NCBI RefSeq assembly: GCF_013912375.1
Contig: NZ_JACETV010000001.1
Location: forward strand, 1,178,001 to 1,242,000
Direction of reading: 5' to 3'
From: Emticicia sp. BO119
Lineage (GTDB): Bacteria > Bacteroidota > Bacteroidia > Cytophagales > Spirosomataceae
DNA: 64,000 nt
The notes under the pieces: model-generated
The model's input: the letters and a program-made list of their open reading frames with translations, nothing else
Database searches by the model: none
Told to the model about the DNA's origin: nothing
Made by a program: the position numbers and the translations under genes
Part shown: positions 1 to 9,579 of the stretch, piece by piece
Position numbering within the stretch: position 1 is the first letter of the stretch
Layout: each line of letters opens with the position of its first letter

Positions 1-1
1 G

Positions 2-67
2 CAAAACTACCTATACGGGCAACATAAGGGCTATACTCTTGTCTTTTTTAGGTTTACAATTGAATGA
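2..67 (+). CDS. C-terminal end of an upstream gene (partial)
   Basis: An open frame runs in from the left edge and stops at the TGA at 65-67. It overlaps the start codon of the next gene in the classic ATGA arrangement (ATG at 64), which suggests translational coupling. Only about 21 residues are visible (ending FFRFTIE), too few to identify a family. Another frame ends earlier, at 25-27, so the assignment rests on the ATGA overlap alone. Confidence 0.35.
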   Translation, partial: QNYLYGQHKGYTLVFFRFTIE

Positions 68-1167
68 TGGAGTTCATCAGACTTTTCTTGAAGCGATTCT
101 TATTCTTTCTGAATATGATTCTGGCACTATATACTTTATTAGTATATCAGTTAAGCTATTCAGTAAGTGTGAAGCACTGGCTTGGAGGATTCCTGATGTT
201 ATCTTTACCTCTCGCTTTCGCTGGAAATGTCTTTTTTATTCTCCTATGGACCTTCAGAAGATCGAGGAGAGCCTTTATTTCTGTTATGATATTATTAATC
301 GGATTTCCGCTTATACTCCGAACATTTACATGGCATACTATAGATGACGAAGATAACCGAAAGGGTATCTCTGTATTAAGTTATAACCTGATGTGGTGTG
401 ATATTGAAAGTTATAGCCTAAAGCGTGATACGGTAAATCCAATTAAGCTGATTAAAAATGCGGTTAATTTAGATGCTGATATTAAATGTGTGCAAGAGCT
501 ATTCAATGTTGATTACATTCCTCAATACAGAATGATTCAGAAGTTCAGGAATACTCATCCCTATTATACCTATGTGCATTCTACTCCGGGTAATGATAAA
601 GGACAAGGGTCTATAGGATTAGCTATTTTCTCAAAATACCCTATAGTGAGAAAAGAAGAAAAGCATTGGTCTGTGAACCATAATGGATTATTATCGGCAG
701 ATATTGTAGTCGGGAAAGATACTATCAGGGTAATAAACCTACAACTGAAATCAATGGGTGTCAGGGTTAATCGGGTTTTTGATGCAGGAGACGACAAAGA
801 AAAAGCAAAAAAAGAAGCTAAAACAATCTATCATCAATTAAAAGAGGGTTTTAATGATAGGATAATTCAGATGATTGAATTAGAACTCTGGATAAAAAAT
901 AGTCCGTATCCGATCATATTGGCCGGCGATTTCAATGAGGTACCATATGGCTATACCTATGGCAGAACCAGAAAATACTTGAAAAATGCGTTCGAAGAGG
1001 AAGGCAGAGGCTTTGGTTTTACCTACCACCGCTCACCCGGCTTTCTTAGAATTGATAATCAGTTTTATGATAGCAGATATTTTGAATTAAAACGTTTCAA
1101 AACTTTTTCTGAAATCCCGTATTCGGATCATTATCCTATTTGGGGAGAGTATATTCTGAAGAAATAA
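64..1167 (+). CDS. Membrane-anchored endonuclease/exonuclease/phosphatase family protein
   Basis: The 367-residue protein begins with about three hydrophobic segments (residues ~8-30, 40-62, 70-88). An EEP-fold catalytic domain follows from about residue 100. Visible family motifs are SYNLMW (Asn108), VQEL (metal-binding Glu145), GDFNEVP in the last quarter and SDHYPIW at the C-terminus (Asp355-His356, the catalytic dyad). EEP enzymes are metal-dependent phosphodiesterases acting on nucleic acids, phosphoinositides or sphingomyelin. The substrate cannot be read from the sequence, but the membrane segments suggest the active domain lies at the membrane surface. The ATG at 64 overlaps the preceding stop. 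The gene ends 54 bases before dprA on the same strand. Confidence 0.85.
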   Translation: MMEFIRLFLKRFLFFLNMILALYTLLVYQLSYSVSVKHWLGGFLMLSLPLAFAGNVFFILLWTFRRSRRAFISVMILLIGFPLILRTFTWHTIDDEDNRKGISVLSYNLMWCDIESYSLKRDTVNPIKLIKNAVNLDADIKCVQELFNVDYIPQYRMIQKFRNTHPYYTYVHSTPGNDKGQGSIGLAIFSKYPIVRKEEKHWSVNHNGLLSADIVVGKDTIRVINLQLKSMGVRVNRVFDAGDDKEKAKKEAKTIYHQLKEGFNDRIIQMIELELWIKNSPYPIILAGDFNEVPYGYTYGRTRKYLKNAFEEEGRGFGFTYHRSPGFLRIDNQFYDSRYFELKRFKTFSEIPYSDHYPIWGEYILKK

Positions 1168-1221
1168 AACATCTTTCTGCTTTATCGGCCAAAATCTCAT
1201 ACTTCTCTATCTCTACTTTAC

Positions 1222-2331
1222 ATGGAAAAACATTATCAGCTTGCTTTAACTCTGGTGGACGGTGTGGGTAGTATTATGTTCCGTCAATTAATTAATACGA
1301 TGGGCTCTGCAGAAAATGTTTTTAAGGCCAGAACAGACAAACTATTAAAAACGCCCGGAGTTGGAAAACAGATTATTGATAGTTTAAAAGATAAAACCTT
1401 GCTGACAAAAGCCGAGAACATATGGAAGGAGTCTGAAAAACAACAGGTAAAGCTATGTTTTTCAATCGATAGAGATTATCCTTCCCGTTTAAAGAGTCTA
1501 TATGATGCTCCAGCTATTCTTTATTTCAAAGGGAATGGAGATTTAAGCGCACTTCGAACAGTAGGAATTGTAGGCACAAGACAAGCGACTGAATATGGAA
1601 GAAAAGTAACAGAAGATATAGTTGAGCAACTTAAACCCTATAAAGTAAGTATTATAAGCGGTCTGGCTTATGGGATAGATATAATTGCTCATAAGGCAGC
1701 TATAGACCAAGGAATACCAACCATTGGGGTGATGGCGAGTGGTATCGATGTTGTTTATCCGGCAGCGCACAAAAAATATGTTGAACAGATGCTTGATAAA
1801 GGGGGGGTATTATCAGAAAATCCTTTCGGAATGAAACCTATCCGAAATCTGTTTATTGCGCGCAATAGAATTATTGCCGGAATAAGTGATGTAAACATAG
1901 TAGTGGAATCAGCAGAAAAAGGCGGGGCATTGATAACGGCAGATTTCGCGAATAATTACCATCATGAAGTATTTGCTGTTCCTGGTAGTCTTGATAATAA
2001 GTATTCAGCAGGGTGTCATAAATTAATTAAAGAAAATAAGGCGAATATTTTCACTCAAACAAGTGACATTATTGAGACAATGAACTGGAGTATAGATGGT
2101 ACAGGGATAACCAAAACGACTCCCATAGAACAAGAAATTGATTTAACCCAATTTACTCAGGAAGAAGGGCAGGTAATTGCGTATTTAAGAATACATGGAG
2201 AAACGCAGATCGACAACCTGAGCTGGCAGACGCAGATTCCGGTTAACAGGTTAGCTTCTTTACTATTAAATCTTGAATTTCAGGGTATTGTGAAAGCAAT
2301 GGCAGGTAAAAAATTTGGATTGAAATTATGA
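1222..2331 (+). CDS. dprA: DNA-processing protein DprA
   Basis: DprA loads RecA onto incoming single-stranded DNA during natural transformation. The 369-residue protein has the standard architecture. An N-terminal SAM/helix-hairpin-helix-like segment (TPGVGKQI, ~residues 45-52) is followed by the Rossmann-like core. The core carries GIVGTRQATEYG, SGLAYGIDIIAHKAA, SENPFG, FIARNRIIAG and ESAEKGGALITADFA, which are the nucleotide and ssDNA-binding signatures. A C-terminal winged-helix region (~310-369) ends the protein. Length is normal for the family and no key motif is missing. The start ATG at 1222 gives the expected N-terminus. DprA is also kept in many bacteria with no proven competence, so transformability is only an inference. 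Confidence 0.96.
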   Translation: MEKHYQLALTLVDGVGSIMFRQLINTMGSAENVFKARTDKLLKTPGVGKQIIDSLKDKTLLTKAENIWKESEKQQVKLCFSIDRDYPSRLKSLYDAPAILYFKGNGDLSALRTVGIVGTRQATEYGRKVTEDIVEQLKPYKVSIISGLAYGIDIIAHKAAIDQGIPTIGVMASGIDVVYPAAHKKYVEQMLDKGGVLSENPFGMKPIRNLFIARNRIIAGISDVNIVVESAEKGGALITADFANNYHHEVFAVPGSLDNKYSAGCHKLIKENKANIFTQTSDIIETMNWSIDGTGITKTTPIEQEIDLTQFTQEEGQVIAYLRIHGETQIDNLSWQTQIPVNRLASLLLNLEFQGIVKAMAGKKFGLKL

Positions 2332-2413
2332 AAATTAATAATTTTTAAAAGACTTGAGCAAACGATTAGGCTCTGTATTACGTTAATATAGTAAGCCTTT
2401 GAAAATGTAATTA

Positions 2414-3334
2414 ATGAATTTTATAGTGAACCGAATCAAAAAACTTAATGGCCAATCAAAAAGATTTGTAGCTTTTGTGGCCCTGAGTATTCTTCTTGGC
2501 TCTTGTTTCAGCAGATGGATAATGACTGAATCAGAAATTAAAGAGCATTACCGAGACCGATTAGCCAAGCCTTTATATCATATGGTTGAAAATGACTCCC
2601 TTAAGTTGCATTATGTTACTTTCGGAGCAGATACCGCTCAACCTGTACTTTTTATTCATGGTGCTCCCGGAGCATGGGATGGCTATCTGAATATGCTTGA
2701 TGATAGTGCTTTACAGCATCAGTTTCATTTGATTTCTGTTGACAGACCCGGTTATGGCAAATCTCAGAAAAAACCTAAGAAACGCGTATATTCTCTTGTG
2801 GAGCAAGCACAAGCCATAATTATGGCATTGAAGAGTAATCACTCAGGTAAAAAGGCTATCATTGTTGGGCGCTCGTATGGTGCACCCGTTGCCGCAGAGA
2901 TAGCAGCAATGTATCCTGATCTGGTAAAAAAGGTGATATTATTGTCGCCAGCCATAGACCCGGATACTGAAAAATTCTGGTGGTTTTCAAAATACGGGAA
3001 ATTTTTTCTGGTAAGGTGGTTTTTACCAGAACGTATGAATACCGCAACTGATGAAAAATATGCTCATGTGGCTGAATTAAAAAAACTGAAAAAAGAATGG
3101 CCAAAAATACAATCAGAAGTCACAGTGATGTGTGGTGGGCAGGACTGGATTGTAGATACAACCAATTTTTCATTTGCACAAAAAATGCTTCAGGGCAATA
3201 AAAGCACCCGATTTATATTTATTCCTGATACAGGGCATCTTATATCAAGCTCAAGACCTGACCTGGTAAAGAAAGAAATCTGTGGTGTTGAGGATCTGAA
3301 AGAAACTATACAGCAACAGGCGTCAGCCAATTAA
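2414..3334 (+). CDS. Alpha/beta hydrolase, probable lipoprotein
   Basis: This 306-residue protein has a hydrophobic N-terminus ending in a lipobox-like LLGSC (Cys at ~31), so it is probably anchored to the envelope. The alpha/beta hydrolase fold is supported by the oxyanion motif FIHGAPGAWDGY, the nucleophile elbow VGRSYG (GxSxG), an acidic residue in GGQDWIVD and the catalytic His in DTGHLISS. All triad candidates are present and in the right order, so it should be active. The substrate (ester, amide or other) cannot be told. It stands 82 bases after dprA and is followed by a strong terminator, so it ends a transcription unit. Confidence 0.82.
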   Translation: MNFIVNRIKKLNGQSKRFVAFVALSILLGSCFSRWIMTESEIKEHYRDRLAKPLYHMVENDSLKLHYVTFGADTAQPVLFIHGAPGAWDGYLNMLDDSALQHQFHLISVDRPGYGKSQKKPKKRVYSLVEQAQAIIMALKSNHSGKKAIIVGRSYGAPVAAEIAAMYPDLVKKVILLSPAIDPDTEKFWWFSKYGKFFLVRWFLPERMNTATDEKYAHVAELKKLKKEWPKIQSEVTVMCGGQDWIVDTTNFSFAQKMLQGNKSTRFIFIPDTGHLISSSRPDLVKKEICGVEDLKETIQQQASAN

Positions 3335-3360
3335 TCTGGTATAATTAATTTAATTTTTAT

Positions 3361-3407
3361 AAAGATTCAGGCAATGTTTTATAATTGTTTGAATCTTTCT
3401 TTTTTTA
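3361..3407 (+). terminator. Intrinsic terminator after the alpha/beta hydrolase
   Basis: A 9-bp stem AAAGATTCA/TGAATCTTT continues through two possible G-U pairs into CAAT/ATTG, closing on an 8-base loop. It is followed by CTTTTTTT. It lies 27 bases after the stop at 3334. Confidence 0.85.
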
Positions 3408-3464
3408 GGTCTATATTTAAACTGATACTAAACTGAATATATATTACCCGTTTTATCAATCAAT

Positions 3465-4892
3465 ATGAAACACCTATCATTACTCTTTGTATTTCTACTT
3501 ATTAATAATCTCTTATTAGCTCAGGATAAAAAGGCACAGATGCTCAAAAATATTTCTAAAAAAGAAATGTTTTACGGAGCAATAGCTAAGCAAATCTGGA
3601 ATTTTGCAGAAGTAGGCTATCAGGAAACCAGGAGTTCGGCACTATTGCAGGAAACTTTAACTAAGGAGGGCTTTACTATTCAGAAAGGAGTTGCCGAAAT
3701 TCCAACGGCTTTTGTGGCATCATATGGAGAGGGTAAGCCCGTTATTGGTATTTTGGGGGAGTATGATGCGTTACCCGGATTTTCGCAGGATTCTACTGCC
3801 GATCAAAAATCAATTGGAACTATGGCTGGCCATGCCTGTGGGCATCATTTGTTTGGTACAGCGTCGGCGGCGGCAGCAATTGCCGTAAAAGAGTATATGA
3901 AAGCTAATAATATTAAAGGTACGATACGCTTTTATGGCTGTCCGGCAGAAGAAGGTGGCTCGGGGAAGGTCTATATGGTTCGGGCAGGGTTATTTAATGA
4001 TGTTGATGCTGTTTTGCATTGGCATCCCAGCTCGTTTAATACTGCCAGTTTCGGTACTTCTCTGGCTAACAAATCAGGAAAATTCAGATTTTATGGGATT
4101 TCTGCTCATGCCTCAGCCTCTCCAGAAAAAGGGCGTTCGGCATTAGATGGGGTAGAAGCCATGAACAACATGGTTAATATGTTACGTGAACATATCCCTT
4201 CAGATTCACGTATTCATTATGTTATTACCAATGGTGGGAAAGCTCCTAACGTTGTACCGGATTTTGCAGAAGTCTATTATTATGCCCGTAACCCACGACG
4301 TGATATAGTTATTGATGTCTGGTCACGTATTGAAAAAGCGGCTAAGGGCGCTGCTTTAGGCACTGATACAAGAGTGGAATGGGAGCTAACAGGAGGAACA
4401 TACGAACTATTAGCCAACGAAACGCTTACCCAGGTGATGCAGGATAATCTGGTTAAGGTGGGAGGGTTGAATTATACACCTGAAGAAAGAGCCTTTGCGG
4501 AAAGACTATCAAAAAATTTAGGGCTAAATTACCTGAGATACGAAGATGCCACAGGCATAAAACCTTTAGACGTTGAAAAAACCGGAGCAGGTGGGTCAAC
4601 CGATGTTGGGGATGTGAGCTGGGCTGTACCTACTGTAGGTTTAAGTGTGGCAACGTGGGTTCCGGGTACTCCGGCGCATAGCTGGCAGGCAGTTGCTGCT
4701 GGCGGTATGAGCATTGGTCGTAAAGGTATGATGATAGCGGCTAAAACTTTAGCACTCACGGCAGTACAACTATTAGAAAGCCCAGAGACAGTCAAAAAAG
4801 CGAAGGAAGAATTTCAGAAAGCAAGAGGAGGAGATTTTAAGTATATTTCGTTAGTAGGAGATAGAAAACCAGCTTTAGATTATAGAAAATAA
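3465..4892 (+). CDS. Secreted M20 family amidohydrolase/peptidase (AbgB-like)
   Basis: The 475-residue protein starts with a Sec signal peptide (residues 1-19, cleavage after LLLAQ), so it works outside the cytoplasm, probably in the periplasm. M20 di-zinc amidohydrolase motifs are GEYDALPG, AGHACGHHLFG (metal His) and CPAEEGGSGK (catalytic Glu pair). A lid/dimerisation domain spans ~200-320, and the metal-site tail is GGSTDVGDVSW and PAHSWQ near 385-410. The order and spacing resemble the p-aminobenzoyl-glutamate hydrolase AbgB subgroup. That subgroup removes amide-linked side groups from small molecules or dipeptides, but the exact substrate is unknown. It is transcribed alone, between two hairpin terminators. 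Confidence 0.9.
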   Translation: MKHLSLLFVFLLINNLLLAQDKKAQMLKNISKKEMFYGAIAKQIWNFAEVGYQETRSSALLQETLTKEGFTIQKGVAEIPTAFVASYGEGKPVIGILGEYDALPGFSQDSTADQKSIGTMAGHACGHHLFGTASAAAAIAVKEYMKANNIKGTIRFYGCPAEEGGSGKVYMVRAGLFNDVDAVLHWHPSSFNTASFGTSLANKSGKFRFYGISAHASASPEKGRSALDGVEAMNNMVNMLREHIPSDSRIHYVITNGGKAPNVVPDFAEVYYYARNPRRDIVIDVWSRIEKAAKGAALGTDTRVEWELTGGTYELLANETLTQVMQDNLVKVGGLNYTPEERAFAERLSKNLGLNYLRYEDATGIKPLDVEKTGAGGSTDVGDVSWAVPTVGLSVATWVPGTPAHSWQAVAAGGMSIGRKGMMIAAKTLALTAVQLLESPETVKKAKEEFQKARGGDFKYISLVGDRKPALDYRK

Positions 4893-4895
4893 TAG

Positions 4896-4958
4896 AATAA
4901 GGGGAAAGGATATAAAAATGCAGGAAATAAGACTACTTCATTTGCTATTCCCCTTATT
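4896..4958. terminator. Long-loop hairpin between convergent genes
   Basis: AATAAGGGGAA pairs with TTCCCCTTATT across a 41-base loop, directly after the M20 gene stop and just before the 3' end of the convergent Lrp gene. It is probably a terminator serving one or both strands. The long loop makes it less certain than the others here. Confidence 0.55.
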
Positions 4959-4972
4959 TCTTTCTTTAAAAA

Positions 4973-5434
4973 TTACACCTCAAACTTTGTTTCATTTTTA
5001 ATCTCACTCATGACAAAAATACTATGAGTGCTGCCGATATTTTCAAGCGAAGCTAATTTGTTCATTAAAAAACTCTGATACTCACGCATATCGTCAACCA
5101 CTACCTTTATCATAAAATCATATTCACCTGAAATATTGTGGCATTCAATTACTTCAGTAAGTTTCACAATCTCTTCTACAAACTTTCGGCCTGCTTCCTG
5201 TGCGTGTTCTTTCAACCGGATATTACAGAATACCATCAGGTCTTTGCCAATTTTCTCACGGTCAATTACTGCTACATATTTTTTAATCACTCCATCATTT
5301 TCAAGACGGCGTACACGCTCATATACTGGGGTCGGCGAAAGATTCAGACGAGAGGCTAATTCTTTAGTTGTCAGGTGAGCATTTTCCTGCAGGTATTTTA
5401 AAATCTCTCTGTCTGTTGTATCTAATTTTTGCAT
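4973..5434 (-). CDS. Lrp/AsnC family transcriptional regulator
   Basis: The protein of about 153 residues has an N-terminal winged helix-turn-helix (LDTTDREILKYLQ, then LTTKELASRLNLSPTPVYERVRRLE, broken here by normal sequence) and a C-terminal RAM/AsnC ligand domain (~70-150). Lrp/AsnC proteins sense amino acids and regulate amino-acid metabolism. A longer frame reaches a TTG at 5470, but that codon lies inside a TAAATTTG promoter match (5475-5468), so the ATG at 5434 is preferred; it also gives the canonical family N-terminus MQKLDTTD. The gene is divergent from metH with about 200 bases between, so metH or the gene itself is a plausible target, though no operator was recognised. Confidence 0.93.
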   Translation of the reverse strand: MQKLDTTDREILKYLQENAHLTTKELASRLNLSPTPVYERVRRLENDGVIKKYVAVIDREKIGKDLMVFCNIRLKEHAQEAGRKFVEEIVKLTEVIECHNISGEYDFMIKVVVDDMREYQSFLMNKLASLENIGSTHSIFVMSEIKNETKFEV

Positions 5435-5467
5435 AGATAAAATGTCGTTTTTAGCAGATATTTCTTT

Positions 5468-5475
5468 CAAATTTA
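5468..5475 (-). promoter_or_regulatory. -7 element for the Lrp/AsnC gene
   Basis: Minus-strand TAAATTTG matches the Bacteroidota -7 consensus TAnnTTTG, 34 bases before the chosen ATG. No clear -33 TTTG was found. It helps to decide the start. Confidence 0.45.
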
Positions 5476-5559
5476 AAAATAAAACTCATAAGTATTTCAT
5501 GTTGTTTAGATATTTTATCTATTTTATTAAATTATTTCAAAAAATCAATCTTTAAATAG

Positions 5560-5608
5560 TATTTTTGTGAGATAAATTTTGTTGTTATTCGATACAGTCG
5601 GCAAAATT
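5560..5608 (+). promoter_or_regulatory. metH promoter and short leader hairpin
   Basis: TATTTTTG at 5560-5567 matches TAnnTTTG, and a weak -33 candidate TTTC sits at 5535-5538 (21-base spacer). Just downstream, AATTTTG (5575-5581) can pair with CAAAATT (5602-5608), giving a 7-bp hairpin near the 5' end of the leader of about 65 bases. No known SAM, SAH or cobalamin riboswitch is recognisable; the leader looks too short for one. Confidence 0.4.
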
Positions 5609-5637
5609 GTGTTACCAAACTTAAAAGAAAGATTAAA

Positions 5638-8600
5638 GTGACGGACATTCGAGAAATACTAAAAAACAGGATTCTGGTTCTTGATGGAGCTATGGGTTCA
5701 TTGATTCAGCAATATAAATTGACCGATGCAGATTATCGTGGTGAAAAATTCAGTGATTTTCCGTATGAAGTAAAGGGCAATAATGATATGCTGTCAATTA
5801 CCCGCCCTGATGTGATCAAAGAAATCCACGCAAAATATTTTGAAGCCGGAGCTGACATAGCTGAAACCAATACCTTTTCGGGGACATCTATCGCAATGGC
5901 TGATTATCATATGGAAGACTACGTGTATGAATTAAATTATGAGTCAGCCAGAATTGCCCGTGAGGTAGCCGATGAGTTTACTGCTAAAAATCCTGATAAA
6001 CCTCGTTTTGTCGCAGGCTCAATAGGGCCAACAAACCGCACATTATCTTTATCGCCTGATGTAAATGATCCTGGTTTCCGTGCCATAACTTTCGATGAAT
6101 TGGTTGATGCTTATTATGAACAAATACAGGGTTTAGTTGATGGTGGGGCAGATGTGTTATTGGTAGAGACTATCTTTGATACATTGAATGCCAAAGCGGC
6201 ACTTTTTGCCATAGATTTGTATGAATCGGACAAAAGAAAGGGTACGATTCGACCACTAAAAAGCCATTCAATTCCTAAACAAAATAATGAAACTGCTGCC
6301 TTAGCCGGAAAAAATACGAAAATACCCGTAATGGTATCAGGTACGATTACAGATGCATCGGGAAGAACTTTGTCTGGTCAAACCACAGAAGCATTTCTGA
6401 CCTCTGTTTCTCATATAGAATTACTATCCATCGGTCTGAACTGCGCTTTAGGTGCTGATTTAATGCGTCCTTATGTACAGACTCTTGCACATGAAGCACC
6501 ATTTTTAGTATCAGCTCACCCGAATGCAGGGTTACCTAATGAAATGGGAGAATACGACCAGTCGCCGGAGGAAATGGCTGTAATTGTTGAAGATTTCCTT
6601 CAAAACGGTTTTATGAATATTATAGGCGGTTGTTGCGGAACAACTCCGGCACATATTCATGCTATTGCAGAAGTGGCAAAAAAATACAAACCAAGAGAAA
6701 TTCCTGATTTTGAACCGATTCAGAAACTATCAGGTTTAGAGCCGTTGAAGATTACCAAAGAAACCAACTATGTAAATATTGGCGAGCGTTGTAATGTGAC
6801 GGGTTCAAAGAAATTTGCCAGGTTGATTCGTGAAGGAAAATATGATGAGGCCATTTCTGTTGCCCGTGAGCAGGTTGAGGGTGGAGCGCAGGTAATAGAT
6901 GTGAATTTAGATGAAGGTATGATTGATGGGGTAGAAGCCATGAAAACATTCCTGAATCTATTGATGGCAGAACCGGATATTGCCCGATTGCCGATAATGA
7001 TTGACTCATCAAAATGGGAAGTGATTGAAGCCGGGTTAAAATGTGTGCAGGGAAAATCAATTGTGAACTCTATTTCTTTGAAAGAAGGTGAGGCTAAATT
7101 CAAGGAATCAGCCGAAAAGGTAAAGCGCTATGGTGCTTCGGCTGTAGTGATGGCTTTTGATGAAACCGGACAGGCAGATTCGTATGAACGACGGATTGAA
7201 ATCTGTAAAAGAGCGTATGATATATTAGTGAATGAGGTGAATTTTCCTCCACAGGACATTATTTTCGATCCGAATATCCTGACGGTTGCTACAGGTATTG
7301 AAGAGCACAACAACTATGCAGTAGATTTTATTAATGCCACCCGCTGGATTAAAGAGAATCTGCCTTATGCCAAAGTATCGGGTGGGGTTTCAAATATTTC
7401 ATTCAGTTTCAGAGGTAATGAGCCTGTGCGTGAAGCTATGCACACAGTTTTCTTATATTATGCAATCAAAGCTGGCATGGATATGGGAATTGTAAACGCG
7501 GGTCAGTTGGGCGTTTACGACGATATTCCGAAGGATATGCTCGAATTGTGTGAAGATGTACTTTTGAATCGCCGCTCTGATGCAACCGAGCGATTGGTTA
7601 CATTTGCAGATACAGTAAAATCAAAAGGTAAAGAGCAGGTGGTTGATAATTCTTGGCGAGAGTTGCCAGTGAATAAACGTCTGGAACATGCGCTTGTAAA
7701 AGGTTTGACTGAATATATCGACATTGATGTAGAAGAGGCTCGTCAACAGGCAGAAAAACCACTTCATGTTATAGAAGGGCCATTAATGGATGGCATGAAT
7801 GTAGTGGGTGATTTGTTTGGAGCCGGTAAAATGTTCTTGCCTCAGGTAGTGAAATCGGCGCGTGTGATGAAAAAAGCGGTAGCTTATTTGTTACCATTTA
7901 TTGAAGCAGAAAAAGAAAGTGGAGAAAGCTCAAGTGCCGGAAAGATATTGATGGCAACCGTAAAAGGTGACGTTCATGATATTGGCAAGAACATAGTTGG
8001 TGTAGTATTGGGTTGTAATAACTACGAGATAATTGATTTAGGAGTGATGGTGCCAACTGACAAGATTTTGGCAGAGGCTAAAAAGCATAATGTGGACATT
8101 ATCGGACTTTCTGGGCTAATTACCCCAAGTTTAGATGAGATGGTGGGTGTGGCAAAGGAAATGGAACGTCAGGGCTTTAAAATGCCCTTATTGATTGGCG
8201 GTGCTACAACTTCCCGCATTCATACGGCGGTGAAAATTGACCCGCATTATTCTGGCCCAGTCATCCACGTATTGGATGCCTCCAAGAGCGTTCCGGTGGC
8301 AGGGCGATTGATGCAGAATGAACAGACCCATCAGGAGATTTATGATGAAATCAAACACCAGTACGCCAACCTGAGAGTGGAACACGCCAGCCGCCAGAAG
8401 GATAAAAACTTCATTACCATAGAAAAGGCCCGTGAAAATCATGTGCCGATAGATTGGGCAAACTTTCAACCAGTCAAACCCAGGTTTTTAGGAACGAAAG
8501 TATTTGAAAACTATGATCTGGCAGAAATTGCTAAATATATTGATTGGACTCCTTTCTTTCAGACATGGCAATTACATGGCAAATATCCTAAGATTTTCAG

Positions 8601-9480
8601 CGATGAAGTAGTGGGTGCTGAAGCAAGAAAATTGTACGATGATGCACAGAAAATGTTGAAGAAAATCATTGCGGATAAATCTTTACAAGCAAAAGCGGTC
8701 ATCGGGTTTTATCCGGCCAATTCTGAAGGTGACGATATTGTGTTGCATAATTTTGAAGAATATCACTACGATTTGGCAGGGCAAGGAAGTCTGAAAGGTA
8801 AAGGTTACAGGGTATTGAGTAATACAGCCGTTGCAGAAACTGGTGAATTGGTGGAGAATACTACTTCTCTGGCTACTCTGCACCATTTACGTCAGCAAAA
8901 TCAGAAGGCACAAAATCTGCCCAATCTATGTTTATCCGACTTTATTGCGCCAGTAAACTCACATAAGGAAGACTATATAGGTGCTTTTGCCGTAACTGCC
9001 GGAATAGGTATTGAAGCCCTTTTAGAGCAATACGAAAAAGACCATGACGACTATAACTCAATTATGCTTAAAGCCATTGCCGACCGGCTGGCAGAAGCAT
9101 TTACTGAATTAATGCATGAAAAGGTGCGTAAGGATTACTGGGGATATGATGCAGACGAAAACTTCAGTAATGACGATTTGATTTCGGAAAGATACAAAGG
9201 TATTCGCCCGGCACCGGGTTATCCTGCCTGTCCTGACCATACTGAAAAACGTGCTCTGTTTGATTTACTGGAAGCAGAGAAAATAGGTATCGAACTCACA
9301 GAAAGTTTTGCAATGTATCCGGCAAGTTCAGTAAGTGGCTGGTATTTCTCTCACCCTGAAAGCAAATACTTCACTATAGGAAAAATAAGCAAAGACCAGG
9401 TAATAGATTATGCAGAGCGTAAAGATATGAGTGTGGAGAATGTGGAGAAGTGGTTGAGCCCGGTTTTGAATTATGATTGA
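5638..9480 (+). CDS. metH: Cobalamin-dependent methionine synthase
   Basis: MetH transfers a methyl group from 5-methyl-tetrahydrofolate through cobalamin to homocysteine, making methionine. All modules are present in 1280 residues. The homocysteine domain carries zinc ligands Cys269, Cys332 and Cys333 (LNCALG, GGCCGTT). The pterin domain starts near [15 protein letters not shown] (~380). Then come a helical cap, the B12 domain with DVHDIGKN (axial His780) and GLSGLITPS, and the reactivation domain with [12 protein letters not shown]. The start is GTG at 5638; no better ATG lies upstream. Compared with the E. coli protein as I remember it, about 26 extra residues sit in the homocysteine domain near residues 197-226. 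It is preceded by a divergent Lrp gene and followed by a terminator, so it is monocistronic. Confidence 0.97.
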   Translation: MTDIREILKNRILVLDGAMGSLIQQYKLTDADYRGEKFSDFPYEVKGNNDMLSITRPDVIKEIHAKYFEAGADIAETNTFSGTSIAMADYHMEDYVYELNYESARIAREVADEFTAKNPDKPRFVAGSIGPTNRTLSLSPDVNDPGFRAITFDELVDAYYEQIQGLVDGGADVLLVETIFDTLNAKAALFAIDLYESDKRKGTIRPLKSHSIPKQNNETAALAGKNTKIPVMVSGTITDASGRTLSGQTTEAFLTSVSHIELLSIGLNCALGADLMRPYVQTLAHEAPFLVSAHPNAGLPNEMGEYDQSPEEMAVIVEDFLQNGFMNIIGGCCGTTPAHIHAIAEVAKKYKPREIPDFEPIQKLSGLEPLKITKETNYVNIGERCNVTGSKKFARLIREGKYDEAISVAREQVEGGAQVIDVNLDEGMIDGVEAMKTFLNLLMAEPDIARLPIMIDSSKWEVIEAGLKCVQGKSIVNSISLKEGEAKFKESAEKVKRYGASAVVMAFDETGQADSYERRIEICKRAYDILVNEVNFPPQDIIFDPNILTVATGIEEHNNYAVDFINATRWIKENLPYAKVSGGVSNISFSFRGNEPVREAMHTVFLYYAIKAGMDMGIVNAGQLGVYDDIPKDMLELCEDVLLNRRSDATERLVTFADTVKSKGKEQVVDNSWRELPVNKRLEHALVKGLTEYIDIDVEEARQQAEKPLHVIEGPLMDGMNVVGDLFGAGKMFLPQVVKSARVMKKAVAYLLPFIEAEKESGESSSAGKILMATVKGDVHDIGKNIVGVVLGCNNYEIIDLGVMVPTDKILAEAKKHNVDIIGLSGLITPSLDEMVGVAKEMERQGFKMPLLIGGATTSRIHTAVKIDPHYSGPVIHVLDASKSVPVAGRLMQNEQTHQEIYDEIKHQYANLRVEHASRQKDKNFITIEKARENHVPIDWANFQPVKPRFLGTKVFENYDLAEIAKYIDWTPFFQTWQLHGKYPKIFSDEVVGAEARKLYDDAQKMLKKIIADKSLQAKAVIGFYPANSEGDDIVLHNFEEYHYDLAGQGSLKGKGYRVLSNTAVAETGELVENTTSLATLHHLRQQNQKAQNLPNLCLSDFIAPVNSHKEDYIGAFAVTAGIGIEALLEQYEKDHDDYNSIMLKAIADRLAEAFTELMHEKVRKDYWGYDADENFSNDDLISERYKGIRPAPGYPACPDHTEKRALFDLLEAEKIGIELTESFAMYPASSVSGWYFSHPESKYFTIGKISKDQVIDYAERKDMSVENVEKWLSPVLNYD

Positions 9481-9506
9481 GAATGAATAGAACTTAAAAT
9501 TAGAAC

Positions 9507-9533
9507 GGCAACTCTTAACGGTTGCCTTTTTTC
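9507..9533 (+). terminator. Intrinsic terminator after metH
   Basis: GGCAAC/GTTGCC stem (9507-9512 with 9521-9526), 8-base loop, then a run of six T. Confidence 0.8.
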
Positions 9534-9549
9534 TTACCCATTTTTGCCA

Positions 9550-9557
9550 TAATTTTG
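9550..9557 (+). promoter_or_regulatory. -7 element for the SEC-C protein gene
   Basis: TAATTTTG matches TAnnTTTG and lies 23 bases before the ATG at 9580. This spacing is typical of the short leaders seen elsewhere in this window. There is no convincing -33 element. Confidence 0.45.
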
Positions 9558-9579
9558 TGTTTCAGAAAAACAACAAATC

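Noticed and set aside
39-347. Open frame of 102 codons overlapping the first gene
   Set aside because: It overlaps the well-supported EEP-family frame in another frame and has no family motifs.
5568-5637. Riboswitch in the metH leader
   Set aside because: Only about 65 bases and one weak hairpin; no B12 box or SAM/SAH core is visible.
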